Source: CAZTHL01 sp964613585 (lineage in GTDB: Bacteria; Pseudomonadota; Alphaproteobacteria; DSM-16000; Inquilinaceae). From it: 64,000 nt of DNA. Positions 1-8,633 of the stretch are shown one piece after another (the first letter of the stretch is position 1; every line of letters begins with the position of its first letter). The stretch is taken from contig CAZTHL010000003.1 of NCBI GenBank assembly GCA_964613585.1, forward strand, positions 1-64,000. Reading direction: 5' to 3'. The position numbers and the translations under genes are program-made. The notes under the pieces were generated by a model, which saw only the letters and a program-made list of their open reading frames with translations, did no database searches and was not told the origin of the DNA.

Positions 1-250
1 GCCGCCAAGAGGAAGCGTGACGGGGGCTGCCTGTGCCGGTTCTCTTCCGGAATAAGGCTCTCACCGTCCATGGAGCTGCCTGCTGCCGGCCCGGATCCAC
101 CCGCGCAACCCGCTGGCAAGCCAAGCGAGGCACCGGTGAGGCTTTGCCGAGTCGCGCGTGGGCCGGCCGAGCCCCTCCGTTGGGTCCGCTCGCCGATGGC
201 TTGCCGCCGCCCGTCATTGGCCTGCCGGGACGCGGGTGGGCCGGCAATGC
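1..250. other. Left edge, no recognisable gene
   Basis: High-GC sequence downstream of the leftward TusA-like gene. Short open frames exist on both strands, but their translations are rich in Pro, Arg and Gly and resemble no family I know. I see no tRNA, no repeat and no hairpin followed by a T-run. It could hold the end of a gene that begins outside the window. Confidence 0.4.
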
Positions 251-526
251 TCAGCCCATCCCACCGGTTCTTCCACCCTTCTCAATCCGCAGGCGGTAGA
301 TCTCTGCGTCCGGGTCTCCAGCCTCCGCCCATGCCTGCGAGACCTTGTGCCCCATTTCCATGGTGGACCGAGGCACGTTAACCAAGGATTCACCGGAGCG
401 CAGGCGAATTTCTGCCACTTCTCCCGGTCGCATTTTTTCAATAAGGAGCTTGGTTCTGACAAAAGTTAGCGGGCAAACTTCTTGCGTGATGTCGAGAAAA
501 TATGCCGGATGCTTGGTTAGATCCAT
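251..526 (-). CDS. TusA-family sulfurtransferase-like protein
   Basis: A 91-residue protein with the compact TusA/SirA fold signature: a short beta strand, then the Cys-Pro active-site loop (CPLT, residues 18-21), an amphipathic helix (FVRTKLLIEKM) and the strand GEVAEIRL. TusA proteins carry a persulfide on this cysteine and pass sulfur to partners for tRNA thiolation, molybdenum cofactor or sulfur oxidation. The classical CPxP motif here reads CPLT, so the second proline is lost while the catalytic Cys is kept. It is transcribed divergently from mucR across about 95 bp. The partner is unknown and no other sulfur-relay gene is nearby. The family call is fairly sure, the exact role is not. 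Confidence 0.75.
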   Translation of the reverse strand: MDLTKHPAYFLDITQEVCPLTFVRTKLLIEKMRPGEVAEIRLRSGESLVNVPRSTMEMGHKVSQAWAEAGDPDAEIYRLRIEKGGRTGGMG

Positions 527-556
527 TTCTTTTCTTGACGCTTTCTAGATTTCCGA

Positions 557-585
557 TTGTCTCACCACGACTTCGCACCTATACC
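557..585 (+). promoter_or_regulatory. Candidate mucR promoter
   Basis: TTGTCT (557-562) and TATACC (580-585) are separated by exactly 17 bp and lie about 37 bp upstream of the mucR ATG. Each hexamer matches the sigma-70 consensus at four of six positions. The site is in the divergent tusA-like/mucR gap, and MucR proteins commonly repress their own promoters. This is inferred from sequence only. Confidence 0.35.
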
Positions 586-621
586 AACACAAGAGGTCAT
601 GGAGCCGTGGGAGGCAAGGCG

Positions 622-1032
622 ATGGAAGACAGCGAACAGCCGCGCGATGTACTCTTGTTGACTACCCAGATCGTATCCGCGCACGTGGCGAACAATTCAG
701 TCGCAATCTCGGATCTTCCGAATCTCATCCGGCAGGTCTACTCGACGCTGGCAGGAGCGGGAGAAGAGCCGCCGCCCGCAAACGAAAGGCCCCAGCCGGC
801 GGTTCCCGTTAAAAAATCCGTGACACCCGACTACATCATTTGTTTGGAGGACGGCAAGCAATTGAAGATGCTCAAGCGCCACTTGAAGACGACCTATGAT
901 ATGACGCCGGAAGAATATCGGGAACGCTGGGGTCTGCCGCCGGACTATCCGATGGTGGCTCCGAACTATGCGAAGCAACGGAGCAAGCTTGCCAAGAATA
1001 TCGGCCTGGGCACGCGGGCTCGACGTGGTTAG
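622..1032 (+). CDS. mucR: MucR/Ros family transcriptional regulator
   Basis: A 136-residue regulator of the MucR/Ros family, which binds AT-rich targets and controls exopolysaccharide, motility and cell-cycle genes in alphaproteobacteria. The family core runs from CLEDGK (Cys74, Asp77) through LKRHLKTT (His87) to the signature MTPEEYRERWGLP and DYPMVAPNYA. I chose the ATG at 622 because GGGAGG lies 7-12 bases upstream and the protein then starts like other MucR proteins; the frame is open back to 502. The usual second zinc-binding His is replaced by Thr91, with Tyr92 next, so the Ros-type metal site looks incomplete. The fold and DNA-binding tail are otherwise intact. Confidence 0.92.
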   Translation: MEDSEQPRDVLLLTTQIVSAHVANNSVAISDLPNLIRQVYSTLAGAGEEPPPANERPQPAVPVKKSVTPDYIICLEDGKQLKMLKRHLKTTYDMTPEEYRERWGLPPDYPMVAPNYAKQRSKLAKNIGLGTRARRG

Positions 1033-1244
1033 CGGCACCAAGCCCCTGGCCTGGCGCGTCCCGGCCCGGGCAGCCGGTCCGGCCGGTCGCCGCGAGACCG
1101 GCGGTTTTGCGCAGCGCGCCGAACTTATGACACGATCGTGGATCATCTGTCGTATGATGCGGCATCCAAGTGGCCGATCTCTTGAGCGGTCTGCCGACGA
1201 GACCGGTCGGCTTGGTGAAGAGCCTGCGGGGGCGCACGATAGAC

Positions 1245-2087
1245 ATGGCAGAAACCACGCCAATAGACGGGTACGGCTGGGCTCTGCGAGCAGGAAACCT
1301 GGAAGTTCGGCTGGCCGAGACGCCGACGGAGATCGAGGCAGCGCAGAGCTTGCGCTTCCGGGTGTTCTATCAGGAGATGGCGGCCCAGCCGACCGTCGAG
1401 ATGCGGGAGTGCCGGCGCGATTTCGACCCCTATGACGCGGTGGCCGACCATCTTCTGGTGATCGACCGCGCCCGTGGCCGTGGCGCGCAGGCGGTGGTCG
1501 GATGCTACCGATTGATCAGACGCGAGGCCGCTGAACGATTCGGTTCGTTCTATACGGCGAGCGAATACGACATCAGCGCGATTGACGCACAGCCTGGCGA
1601 AATCCTCGAGCTTGGCCGTTCCTGCATCGATGCCGATTACCGCAGCGGTCCGGCCATGCAGCTGCTGTGGCGCGGCGTTGCCGCCTACGTGTTCGAGTTC
1701 GACATCGAGCTCATGTTCGGCTGCGCCAGCTTTGCGGGAGTCGATCCGGACGGGCTGGCGGTCCCTTTATCCTATCTCCATCACTTCCACTTGGCGCCCG
1801 AGGCGCTGCGACCTCGGGCCATCGACCTGCGCTACACAAACATGTGCCGTCTGCCGGCGGAAGCGATTGACGAAAGGCAGGCCCTGGCCAAGATCCCGCC
1901 GTTGATCAAGGGGTACCTGCGCCTTGGCGGTTTCGTAGGAGACGGCGCGGTCATCGATCATCAATTTCACACCACAGACGTCTGTGTGGTCGTCAAGACC
2001 GATCAGGTCACTGAAAAGTATTTCCGGCACTATGGACGGCGGGAGCGTCGCGTTTCCAAGCCGGTCCTCGCTTTTCGCAAATCCTAG
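1245..2087 (+). CDS. olsB: OlsB-like ornithine N-acyltransferase (GNAT family)
   Basis: A 280-residue acyltransferase of the GNAT-related OlsB family, which transfers a 3-hydroxyacyl chain from ACP to ornithine to make lyso-ornithine lipid. Family features are LRFRVFYQEM near the N-terminus, the following acidic DFDPYD.VADHLLV segment, GCYRLIRREAAERFGSFYTASEYD and ELGRSCIDADYR. It ends five bases before the lysophospholipid acyltransferase gene, and this olsB-olsA order supports the substrate assignment. I use the ATG at 1245; an in-frame start at 1170 would add 25 residues without family resemblance. Hemolysin-like annotations of this family reflect old naming. Confidence 0.85.
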   Translation: MAETTPIDGYGWALRAGNLEVRLAETPTEIEAAQSLRFRVFYQEMAAQPTVEMRECRRDFDPYDAVADHLLVIDRARGRGAQAVVGCYRLIRREAAERFGSFYTASEYDISAIDAQPGEILELGRSCIDADYRSGPAMQLLWRGVAAYVFEFDIELMFGCASFAGVDPDGLAVPLSYLHHFHLAPEALRPRAIDLRYTNMCRLPAEAIDERQALAKIPPLIKGYLRLGGFVGDGAVIDHQFHTTDVCVVVKTDQVTEKYFRHYGRRERRVSKPVLAFRKS

Positions 2088-2092
2088 CAGCC

Positions 2093-2920
2093 ATGGGATC
2101 GCCCTTGCTCGGCGCGGCGCGCTTGGCAGCAAGCCTCCTGTGGACACTCTGCCTGCTCCCTTTTCAAGCGCTTGCCGTCGCGCTCGACCATCCGCTGAGG
2201 ACGCGGATCCCGCTTTGGTACCACCGGCTGAACCTCAAGCTTCTTGGCCTTGAGGTCCAGGTAACGGGCCTCGCCGAGACCCACCGGCCCGTGCTCTTCG
2301 TCAGCAACCACTCATCCTATCTGGATATCGCCGTGCTTGGCTCGCTGGTGCGCGGCAGCTTCATTGCCAAGGCCGAGGTAGCAACCTGGCCTCTATTCGG
2401 ATGGCTGGCGAAGCTCCAGAATTCCGTGTTCGTCGATCGCCGTTCAGCCCATGCCAGCCGCGACTTGAGGCGGGTCCGCGACCGGCTGGCATCCGGCGAC
2501 GCCATGATCCTCTTTCCGGAAGGAACCTCAAGCGACGGTAATCGCGTTCTCCCGTTCAAGACCGCGCTGTTTGCCGTGGCCGAAGGAAGCGCTCTTGAGC
2601 GTTCGTTACCGGTCCAGCCTGTCTCCATCGTCGGCATCGCGCTCGACGGCATCCCCTTAGGGCGCCGTCTGCGGTCCATCTATTCATGGTATGGCGACAT
2701 GGATTTGTTCTCCCACTTGTGCCATATGGTAAAGCAGGGTCGGCTGACCGTGGCTGTTCATTTCCATACGCCGGTGACATTGCTCGAGCTGGGATCGAGG
2801 AAAGCCTTGGCTGATCACTGCTGGCAGGTCATCGCTCTGGCCATCGCCGACAGCGCCACCGGGCGGCAGCCGACCGGCGGAATCCCGGGCTCGAGCCAGC
2901 CTGTTCCAGTGACCACGTGA
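2093..2920 (+). CDS. olsA: 1-acyl-glycerol-3-phosphate / lyso-ornithine lipid acyltransferase
   Basis: A 275-residue PlsC-type acyltransferase with an N-terminal hydrophobic segment (residues 10-31), so probably attached to the inner membrane. The catalytic HX4D motif is NHSSYLD (His73, Asp78) and the acceptor-binding motif is FPEGTS (141-146). It follows olsB by five bases, so it probably does the second step of ornithine lipid synthesis; OlsA enzymes can also acylate lysophosphatidate. A separate housekeeping plsC may exist elsewhere, which cannot be judged here. The next gene, miaB, begins 28 bases on, so the unit may be co-transcribed. Confidence 0.85.
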   Translation: MGSPLLGAARLAASLLWTLCLLPFQALAVALDHPLRTRIPLWYHRLNLKLLGLEVQVTGLAETHRPVLFVSNHSSYLDIAVLGSLVRGSFIAKAEVATWPLFGWLAKLQNSVFVDRRSAHASRDLRRVRDRLASGDAMILFPEGTSSDGNRVLPFKTALFAVAEGSALERSLPVQPVSIVGIALDGIPLGRRLRSIYSWYGDMDLFSHLCHMVKQGRLTVAVHFHTPVTLLELGSRKALADHCWQVIALAIADSATGRQPTGGIPGSSQPVPVTT

Positions 2921-2948
2921 CGAACATCGGGGCTTCGGTCGAAAGGCG

Positions 2949-4361
2949 GTGAGCAAGAAGCTGTTCATCCGAACCTGGGGCTGCCAGATGAACGTCTATG
3001 ACTCCGCGCGCATGGCGGATGTCATCGGGCCCCTGGGCTACGAGCCCGCGGCCTCGCCGGCCGAGGCCGATATTGTCATCCTGAACACATGCCACATACG
3101 TGAGAAGGCAAGCGAGAAGCTGTTCTCCGAGCTTGGGCGCCTGCGCGAGATAAAGCTTGCCAGATCGAAGGAGGGAGGAGACCTAATCCTTGGGGTGGCT
3201 GGCTGCGTGGCACAAGCTGAGGGCGAGGACATCCTGGCGAGAGCGCCGCACGTTGACCTTGTCGTTGGACCACAATCCTATCATGTACTGCCGGATCTGA
3301 TTGCGCGGGCGTCCCGAGGCGAGGCTCGGCTCATTGCCACCGATTTTCCTCCCGAACCAAAATTCGACTTTCTGCCCGAGGAGCGATCCTCGGCCGGTGT
3401 CTCGGCGTTTCTGACGGTGCAGGAGGGCTGTGACAAGTTCTGCACTTTCTGTGTTGTGCCCTACACGCGAGGTGCCGAGTCTTCGCGCCCCGTCGCCTCG
3501 ATCATGCGGGAAGCCCGGCACATCCTGCAAAGCGGTGCCCGCGAGATCACCCTGCTCGGGCAGAATGTGAACGCGTTTCATGGGGAGGGTCCGGACGGCA
3601 GGGTCTGGGGCTTGGGGCGTCTGATCCGCAATCTTGCCGAGCTTGATGGGCTTGAGCGCGTGCGGTACACGACCTCGCATCCGTTGGATATGGATGACGA
3701 GCTTGTCCTCGCTCATCGCGACGTGCCTGCCCTGATGCCGTTCGTCCATCTGCCGGTCCAAAGCGGTTCCGACCGGATTCTGTCTGCCATGAACCGACGA
3801 CATACCGTCGACGATTATCGGCGGGCTGTCGACAGGATACGGAAAATGCGGGCGGACACTGCCATGTCCTCCGACTTCATCGTGGGCTTCCCGGGAGAGA
3901 CGGACCGTGACTTTGCCGCGACGCTGAGCCTGGTGAACGAGATCGGCTTCGCCCAGGCGTACAGCTTCAAGTTCAGCCCCCGGCCCGGAACGCCGGCGGC
4001 CGGGCTGGAAGACACGGAGGCGGTGCCGGACACCGTCAAGAACGAGCGCTTGGCCGCGCTGCAGCAGGTTCTCAGCGCCTGGGAAGAAGCCTTCAACCAG
4101 AGCTTCGTCGGCCGGGTGGTCGAGGTTCTGTTCGATCGACCGGGCCGTCGACCAGGGCAGATGTCAGGGCGAAGCCCCCATTTTCAGGCCGTTCACGTTC
4201 CTGGCTCGGAGGAGCTCATGGGGTCTGCGAGGCCTGTCCTGGTGGAAGCGGCATACGCCCACAGCCTGTCGGGGACCGTCGCAGACGATGGTCCAGGACC
4301 GGACGAGACGGCGCCCATTTTGCGCCCAGGCGCATGCTCGGGCGCGCGAGGTCCAGCTTGA
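2949..4361 (+). CDS. miaB: tRNA-2-methylthio-N6-dimethylallyladenosine synthase
   Basis: A 470-residue radical-SAM methylthiotransferase that adds a 2-methylthio group to isopentenyl-A37 of tRNAs reading UNN codons. The N-terminal UPF0004 domain carries Cys12, Cys48 and Cys86 for the auxiliary [4Fe-4S] cluster. The radical SAM CxxxCxxC motif is Cys161, Cys165 and Cys168 (GCDKFCTFCVVPYTRG). A TRAM domain follows near residues 375-440. The start is GTG (SKKLFIRTWGCQMN), as homologues begin there. A Pro/Gly-rich tail extends past the TRAM domain and overlaps phoH. It opens the conserved miaB-phoH-ybeY-corC-lnt run. Confidence 0.97.
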   Translation: MSKKLFIRTWGCQMNVYDSARMADVIGPLGYEPAASPAEADIVILNTCHIREKASEKLFSELGRLREIKLARSKEGGDLILGVAGCVAQAEGEDILARAPHVDLVVGPQSYHVLPDLIARASRGEARLIATDFPPEPKFDFLPEERSSAGVSAFLTVQEGCDKFCTFCVVPYTRGAESSRPVASIMREARHILQSGAREITLLGQNVNAFHGEGPDGRVWGLGRLIRNLAELDGLERVRYTTSHPLDMDDELVLAHRDVPALMPFVHLPVQSGSDRILSAMNRRHTVDDYRRAVDRIRKMRADTAMSSDFIVGFPGETDRDFAATLSLVNEIGFAQAYSFKFSPRPGTPAAGLEDTEAVPDTVKNERLAALQQVLSAWEEAFNQSFVGRVVEVLFDRPGRRPGQMSGRSPHFQAVHVPGSEELMGSARPVLVEAAYAHSLSGTVADDGPGPDETAPILRPGACSGARGPA

Positions 4362-5380
4362 CGGCGCCGAACGTGCAAAGGCGCGACAAGACCCTTGAGG
4401 TCTCGTTCGACGACAACAGGCTGTTGCCCCTTCTCTACGGCGAGCATGGGGTGAACCTGGCTCGGCTCGAGCATCTGCTCGGCATAAAGCTCGCCACGCG
4501 CGGCAATGAGATCCGCCTGCGAGGGCCGGCCGAGCTCACCGAGAGAGCCAGCATGGTCCTTCGGGCCCTATGGCACAGGCTGCAGGAGGGATTGCCGGTC
4601 GGCCCGGCGGACATCGACAGCGCCGTGCGCGTTGCCGAGGATCATCAGACCGCCCAGGAGGGAGGCGCCGCCCTTGATCGCTTCCACCTTCCGGAAAGCA
4701 GCCTCCGAACGAGGAAGCGACGGATCGCGCCGCGCACTCCCACGCAGGTCGCCTATCTGGATGCCATGAGGGCAAGCGAGCTCACATTCGGACTGGGACC
4801 GGCCGGAACGGGCAAGAGCTACCTGGCGGTCGCCCAGGCGGTCTCCATGCTGCTCGACGCCGAGATTGATCGGGTGATCCTGTCCCGCCCGGCGGTCGAG
4901 GCCGGCGAGCGCCTCGGTTTTCTTCCCGGGGACCTCAAGGAAAAGGTCGACCCCTATCTGCGTCCGCTCTACGACGCACTCTACGATATGCTGCCGGGCG
5001 ATCAGGTGTCCCGATACATCGATACGGGAACGATCGAGATCGCGCCCCTCGCCTTCATGAGGGGCCGCACCCTGTCCAATGCCTTCATCATTCTCGATGA
5101 GGCGCAAAACACCACCGCCATGCAGATGCGCATGTTCCTGACGCGCATGGGCGAGAACAGCCGAATGGTCGTCACCGGCGATATCAGCCAGATCGACCTG
5201 CGCCCGGGCGAGAAGTCGGGATTGAAGGATGCCTTGGAGATATTGAATGGTGTTCAAGGCATCAGCTTTATTCATTTCACCTCGAAAGACGTGATGAGAC
5301 ATCCCCTGGTAACACGCATTGTCCGCGCCTACGATGCCTTCGATCAGGGCGTGCTGCCTTTGGGGCTGCGCGGGTCATGA
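4334..5380 (+). CDS. phoH: PhoH-like ATPase
   Basis: A 348-residue PhoH family protein (YbeZ type), a cytoplasmic P-loop NTPase linked to ribosome maturation and RNA metabolism with its partner YbeY. An N-terminal KH-like region precedes the ATPase domain. Walker A is GPAGTGKS (155-162) and Walker B is the hydrophobic IILDEAQN near residue 255, followed by RMVVTGDISQIDL. The ATG at 4334 overlaps the end of miaB by 28 bases; a TTG at 4358 that overlaps the miaB stop is an alternative start. The stop codon overlaps the ybeY start (ATGA), so the two are translationally coupled. Confidence 0.95.
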   Translation: MLGRARSSLTAPNVQRRDKTLEVSFDDNRLLPLLYGEHGVNLARLEHLLGIKLATRGNEIRLRGPAELTERASMVLRALWHRLQEGLPVGPADIDSAVRVAEDHQTAQEGGAALDRFHLPESSLRTRKRRIAPRTPTQVAYLDAMRASELTFGLGPAGTGKSYLAVAQAVSMLLDAEIDRVILSRPAVEAGERLGFLPGDLKEKVDPYLRPLYDALYDMLPGDQVSRYIDTGTIEIAPLAFMRGRTLSNAFIILDEAQNTTAMQMRMFLTRMGENSRMVVTGDISQIDLRPGEKSGLKDALEILNGVQGISFIHFTSKDVMRHPLVTRIVRAYDAFDQGVLPLGLRGS

Positions 5381-5949
5381 CCGAGCGCCGGGCGGCGCGG
5401 CCGTCGGCACAACCGCACGATCCGCTGGCGGACATCGTCGTTCGGATCGACGACCCGCGATGGCAGGATCTCGCCCCTGGGCTGGAGAAGCGGCTGCTTC
5501 CGGTGATCGAGGCCGCCTTGAGCCGGGGCTGCGCCCTTCATCCTCTGACTCGTGGACAGGTGGAATGTGCAATCGTTCTGGCCGATGACGCGACGGTTTG
5601 CGCCTTGAACCGGACCTATCGTGATCGCGATCGTCCAAGCAACGTCCTGTCCTTCGCGATGACCGATGGTTTGGAGGAGCCCCCGTTCGAAGCCCCTTTG
5701 CCATTGGGCGACGTGATCCTGGCCTTCGAGACCGTCGCCGGCGAAGCGGCGGAGCAGGGAAAGCCGTTGGGGGACCACGTGATTCATTTGATCGTTCACG
5801 GAGTTCTTCATCTTTTGGGATTCGATCACCAGAACGATGAAGACACGGCACAAATGGAAGGACTCGAGAAGGACGTGCTGGCTCTGTTTGGCATCGACGA
5901 TCCCTACCGGGATCAGGCTGAAGGTTGCCGGCCGAGGGCGGAATCATGA
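5377..5949 (+). CDS. ybeY: Endoribonuclease YbeY (16S rRNA maturation)
   Basis: A 190-residue metalloprotein of the YbeY family, involved in 16S rRNA 3-prime maturation and 70S quality control. The zinc-binding motif H-x3-H-x5-H is complete: His141, His145 and His151 in HGVLHLLGFDH. The upstream family motif NRTYRDRDRPSNVLSF is at 79-93. The protein is longer than the E. coli enzyme, mostly through an N-terminal extension of about 20 residues and a loop near residues 100-110. It overlaps phoH by four bases and corC by four bases, which indicates a tightly coupled operon. Confidence 0.96.
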   Translation: MTERRAARPSAQPHDPLADIVVRIDDPRWQDLAPGLEKRLLPVIEAALSRGCALHPLTRGQVECAIVLADDATVCALNRTYRDRDRPSNVLSFAMTDGLEEPPFEAPLPLGDVILAFETVAGEAAEQGKPLGDHVIHLIVHGVLHLLGFDHQNDEDTAQMEGLEKDVLALFGIDDPYRDQAEGCRPRAES

Positions 5950-6872
5950 GCGAGGCATCGTTATCAAGGTCCTCTCGATCGCAGACAACCACCGGCAATG
6001 GGCCAGCCTTGACGGATCGGCTTCGATCCCTGTTCCGTCCCGGACTACGGCGCGGCGAGGCCGACTGGCGCAACACGATTGAGGAACTGATCGAGGAGAG
6101 CGAGGAACCCGAGCAGACGGTCGCTTCCCATGAGCGCACCTTGCTCAGCAACATCCTGCGCCTGAAGGACCTGTCGGCTTACGACGTCATGGTGCCGCGA
6201 GCGGATATCATCGCCGTGGACGTCAACACACCCTTGGAAGAGGTTCTCGACCTGCTCGCCAAGAGGGCGCACAGCCGCGTCCCGGTATATCGCGACACCC
6301 TCGACGAGGTGGTCGGCATGCTGCACATCAAGGATGTCCTCGCTGGCTTGCGCGGAGAGACGCCGGCCAGGCTGTCGGAACTGGTGCGAGACGTCCTGAT
6401 CATTGCGCCGTCGATGCCGGTTCTCGATCTGCTTCTCGAGATGCGCCAGAAGCGCCAGCACATGGCCCTGGTGGTGGATGAGTTCGGTGGGATCGACGGG
6501 CTGATCACCATCGAGGATCTGGTCGAGGAGATCGTTGGCGACATCGAGGACGAGCACGAGATCGAGGAATCGCCTCAACTGATCGAGCGGCCGGACGGCA
6601 GCTACCTCGCCGATGCGCGCCTGCCGTTGGAGCAGTTCGAGGAGCGGCTGGGCCGTGTCGTCGACGAGGAGGAGGGCGACGACATCGACACCCTGGGCGG
6701 GCTTGTCTTCTCTCTCGCCGGGCGCATCCCGGCGCGCGGCGAGCTCCTGCGCCATCCGGCCGGCTTCGAGTTCGAGGTCGTCGATGCCGATCCGCGGCGG
6801 ATTCGCCGGCTTCGCGTTCGGCGGATCGAGCCCGACGAGACGGCAGCCCCGGATGAGACAAAGCGCGGCTAG
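5946..6872 (+). CDS. corC: CBS-domain transporter-associated protein (CorC/HlyC family)
   Basis: A 308-residue cytoplasmic protein with an acidic N-terminal region, two CBS domains (VPRADIIAVDVNTPLEEVLDLL and a second around LSELVRDVLIIAPSMPVLDLLLEM) and a C-terminal CorC_HlyC domain (GSYLADARLPLEQFEERLG to the end). Relatives are linked to magnesium/cobalt efflux and, as YbeX, to ribosome assembly; its position behind ybeY fits the latter. It lacks the membrane DUF21 domain. I chose the ATG at 5946, which overlaps the ybeY stop and has GAGGGCGGA upstream; a TTG at 5925 would add seven residues. It overlaps lnt by 20 bases. Confidence 0.93.
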   Translation: MSEASLSRSSRSQTTTGNGPALTDRLRSLFRPGLRRGEADWRNTIEELIEESEEPEQTVASHERTLLSNILRLKDLSAYDVMVPRADIIAVDVNTPLEEVLDLLAKRAHSRVPVYRDTLDEVVGMLHIKDVLAGLRGETPARLSELVRDVLIIAPSMPVLDLLLEMRQKRQHMALVVDEFGGIDGLITIEDLVEEIVGDIEDEHEIEESPQLIERPDGSYLADARLPLEQFEERLGRVVDEEEGDDIDTLGGLVFSLAGRIPARGELLRHPAGFEFEVVDADPRRIRRLRVRRIEPDETAAPDETKRG

Positions 6873-8472
6873 GCCGGCGCGGCAGGCCGACGCGCTGCGT
6901 CCGGCCATCAGCCCCGTCCTCTGCAGCGTGGCTGAGTGGCTCGCCGAAGCCACCGGCAGGCGCCGACTTCTTCTGTCGATGGGGCTCGGCGGCATCAGCG
7001 CTCTGGCGATGCCGCCTACCTTTTGGGCACCGCTGCTCCTTGTGACGGTGCCGGCCCTGCTTTGGCTGAGCGAGGGCGCGCGGCGGCCCTGGTCCGCGTT
7101 CGCGGTGGGCTGGGGATTTGGATTCGGCTTCTTCGTCTTCGGACTCTATTGGATCGCGTTCGCTCTGACGATCGATCTCGCGCGATTCTTCTGGATGATC
7201 CCCTTTGCGGTAGCCGGCCTTCCCGCCCTCCTCGGGGTGTTCCCGGGGTTCGTCATGCTGGCGCTTACCCGCTGGGCGCCGCAGGGACTGGCCCGGCCGG
7301 TTGCCTTCGCCGTGCTCTGGGGATCGGCTGAATGGCTGCGCGGCCACGTGCTCACCGGGTTCCCGTGGAACCTCATGGGCTACACATGGGTAGGCTGGCT
7401 GCCCACGCTGCAATCCGTCTCGGTTGTCGGCATCTATGGGCTAAGCCTCTTGACTATGCTGGCCGCGGCCCTTCCGGCAGCGATCCTTGACCGAGACAGG
7501 CGATGCTGGCGGACCTCCGGCGTGGTGGCCGCGGGGCTTGCGCTCGGCCTGCTGGCGGCCTTGTCGATCGGCGGGACGCTCCGGCTTGCTGGGGAAAGCG
7601 GTGCGGTGCTGCCGGGGATCCAGCTTCGCCTGGTGCAGCCGAACATCGCTCAAGCTGACAAATGGGTGGCGGAGCTGCGGGCAAGGCACGTGGCTCACCA
7701 GATCGCCCTCAGCCGCGGGCCAGGCTTCTCCAGTGTCACCCACGTGGTCTGGCCGGAAACCGCGGTGCCCTATTTCCTCGACCAGTCTCCCGCCGTGCGC
7801 GAAGCGCTCGCGTCCGCCGTCCCGGTCGGCGGACTTCTCATCACCGGGGTGCCCAGACGCTCCGAGGGGGACGGGCCCGTCAGTTTGTGGAACAGCCTGC
7901 AGGCGCTCGATTCGTCGGGCTCCATCGTCGCCAGCTACGACAAGTTTCATCTGGTGCCCTTTGGTGAGTATGTGCCGTTCCGATCCTTCCTGCCCATCGA
8001 GAAGGTCACCGGCGGAACAACGGACTTCTCACCCGGGCCTGGCCCGCGGACACTGGATCTGGACGGCCTTCCGCCCTTCAGCCCCTTGATTTGCTACGAG
8101 GTCATCTTTCCTGGGCGGGTCAGCGAGCCCAAAGGCGAGCCGCGCTGGCTGCTCAACCTGACCAACGATGCTTGGTACGGGGAGACGGCAGGCCCGCATC
8201 AACACTTCGCGATCGCTCAGACGCGCGCGGTGGAGACGGGGCTTCCTATGGTACGGGTGGCGTCAACCGGCATCAGCGGCGTTGTGGATCCATTGGGAAG
8301 GGTTGTTGCCCGGCTCGAGCTAGGCACCGAGGGCGTGCTGGACAGCCCGTTACCGGCGCCGCTGCCAACCGAAACATGCTATCAACGTTGGGGGGATGCT
8401 GGCTTCTGGGCCCTAATTGCGCTACTCACTGTAGTATCGCTAATCGGTGAGCGTGCGCACAAAAAGCATTGA
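6853..8472 (+). CDS. lnt: Apolipoprotein N-acyltransferase
   Basis: A 539-residue inner-membrane enzyme that adds the third acyl chain to the N-terminal Cys of lipoproteins. Several hydrophobic helices fill roughly the first 220 residues, followed by a periplasmic nitrilase domain. The catalytic triad is visible: Glu302 (VWPETAVPYF), Lys364 (YDKFHLVPFGEYVPF) and Cys414 (LICYEVIFPG). A last hydrophobic segment (GFWALIALLTVVSLIG) closes the protein. The start at 6853 lies inside corC (20-base overlap) and gives the usual family length; the frame is open further upstream but is then only a shadow of corC. Rhizobia know this gene as actA, needed for acid tolerance. Confidence 0.96.
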   Translation: MRQSAARPARQADALRPAISPVLCSVAEWLAEATGRRRLLLSMGLGGISALAMPPTFWAPLLLVTVPALLWLSEGARRPWSAFAVGWGFGFGFFVFGLYWIAFALTIDLARFFWMIPFAVAGLPALLGVFPGFVMLALTRWAPQGLARPVAFAVLWGSAEWLRGHVLTGFPWNLMGYTWVGWLPTLQSVSVVGIYGLSLLTMLAAALPAAILDRDRRCWRTSGVVAAGLALGLLAALSIGGTLRLAGESGAVLPGIQLRLVQPNIAQADKWVAELRARHVAHQIALSRGPGFSSVTHVVWPETAVPYFLDQSPAVREALASAVPVGGLLITGVPRRSEGDGPVSLWNSLQALDSSGSIVASYDKFHLVPFGEYVPFRSFLPIEKVTGGTTDFSPGPGPRTLDLDGLPPFSPLICYEVIFPGRVSEPKGEPRWLLNLTNDAWYGETAGPHQHFAIAQTRAVETGLPMVRVASTGISGVVDPLGRVVARLELGTEGVLDSPLPAPLPTETCYQRWGDAGFWALIALLTVVSLIGERAHKKH

Positions 8473-8633
8473 TCTCTAATTTTTGGGGGATTAATGCATA
8501 CTTCTGGTTCCGGCTCCGAATCGGCAACAATGGTCATGGAGGAATACGACCCGCTCTCGTCGGGCGGGCGGTCAATCGGGCCGGTTCGGAGCTCGCGTAC
8601 CATTCGGGGAACACGGGGGCTGAGAGTCGCGGC

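Noticed and set aside
33..381. Overlapping short frames at the left edge
   Set aside because: Pro/Arg/Gly-rich translations, no ribosome binding site, and no family.
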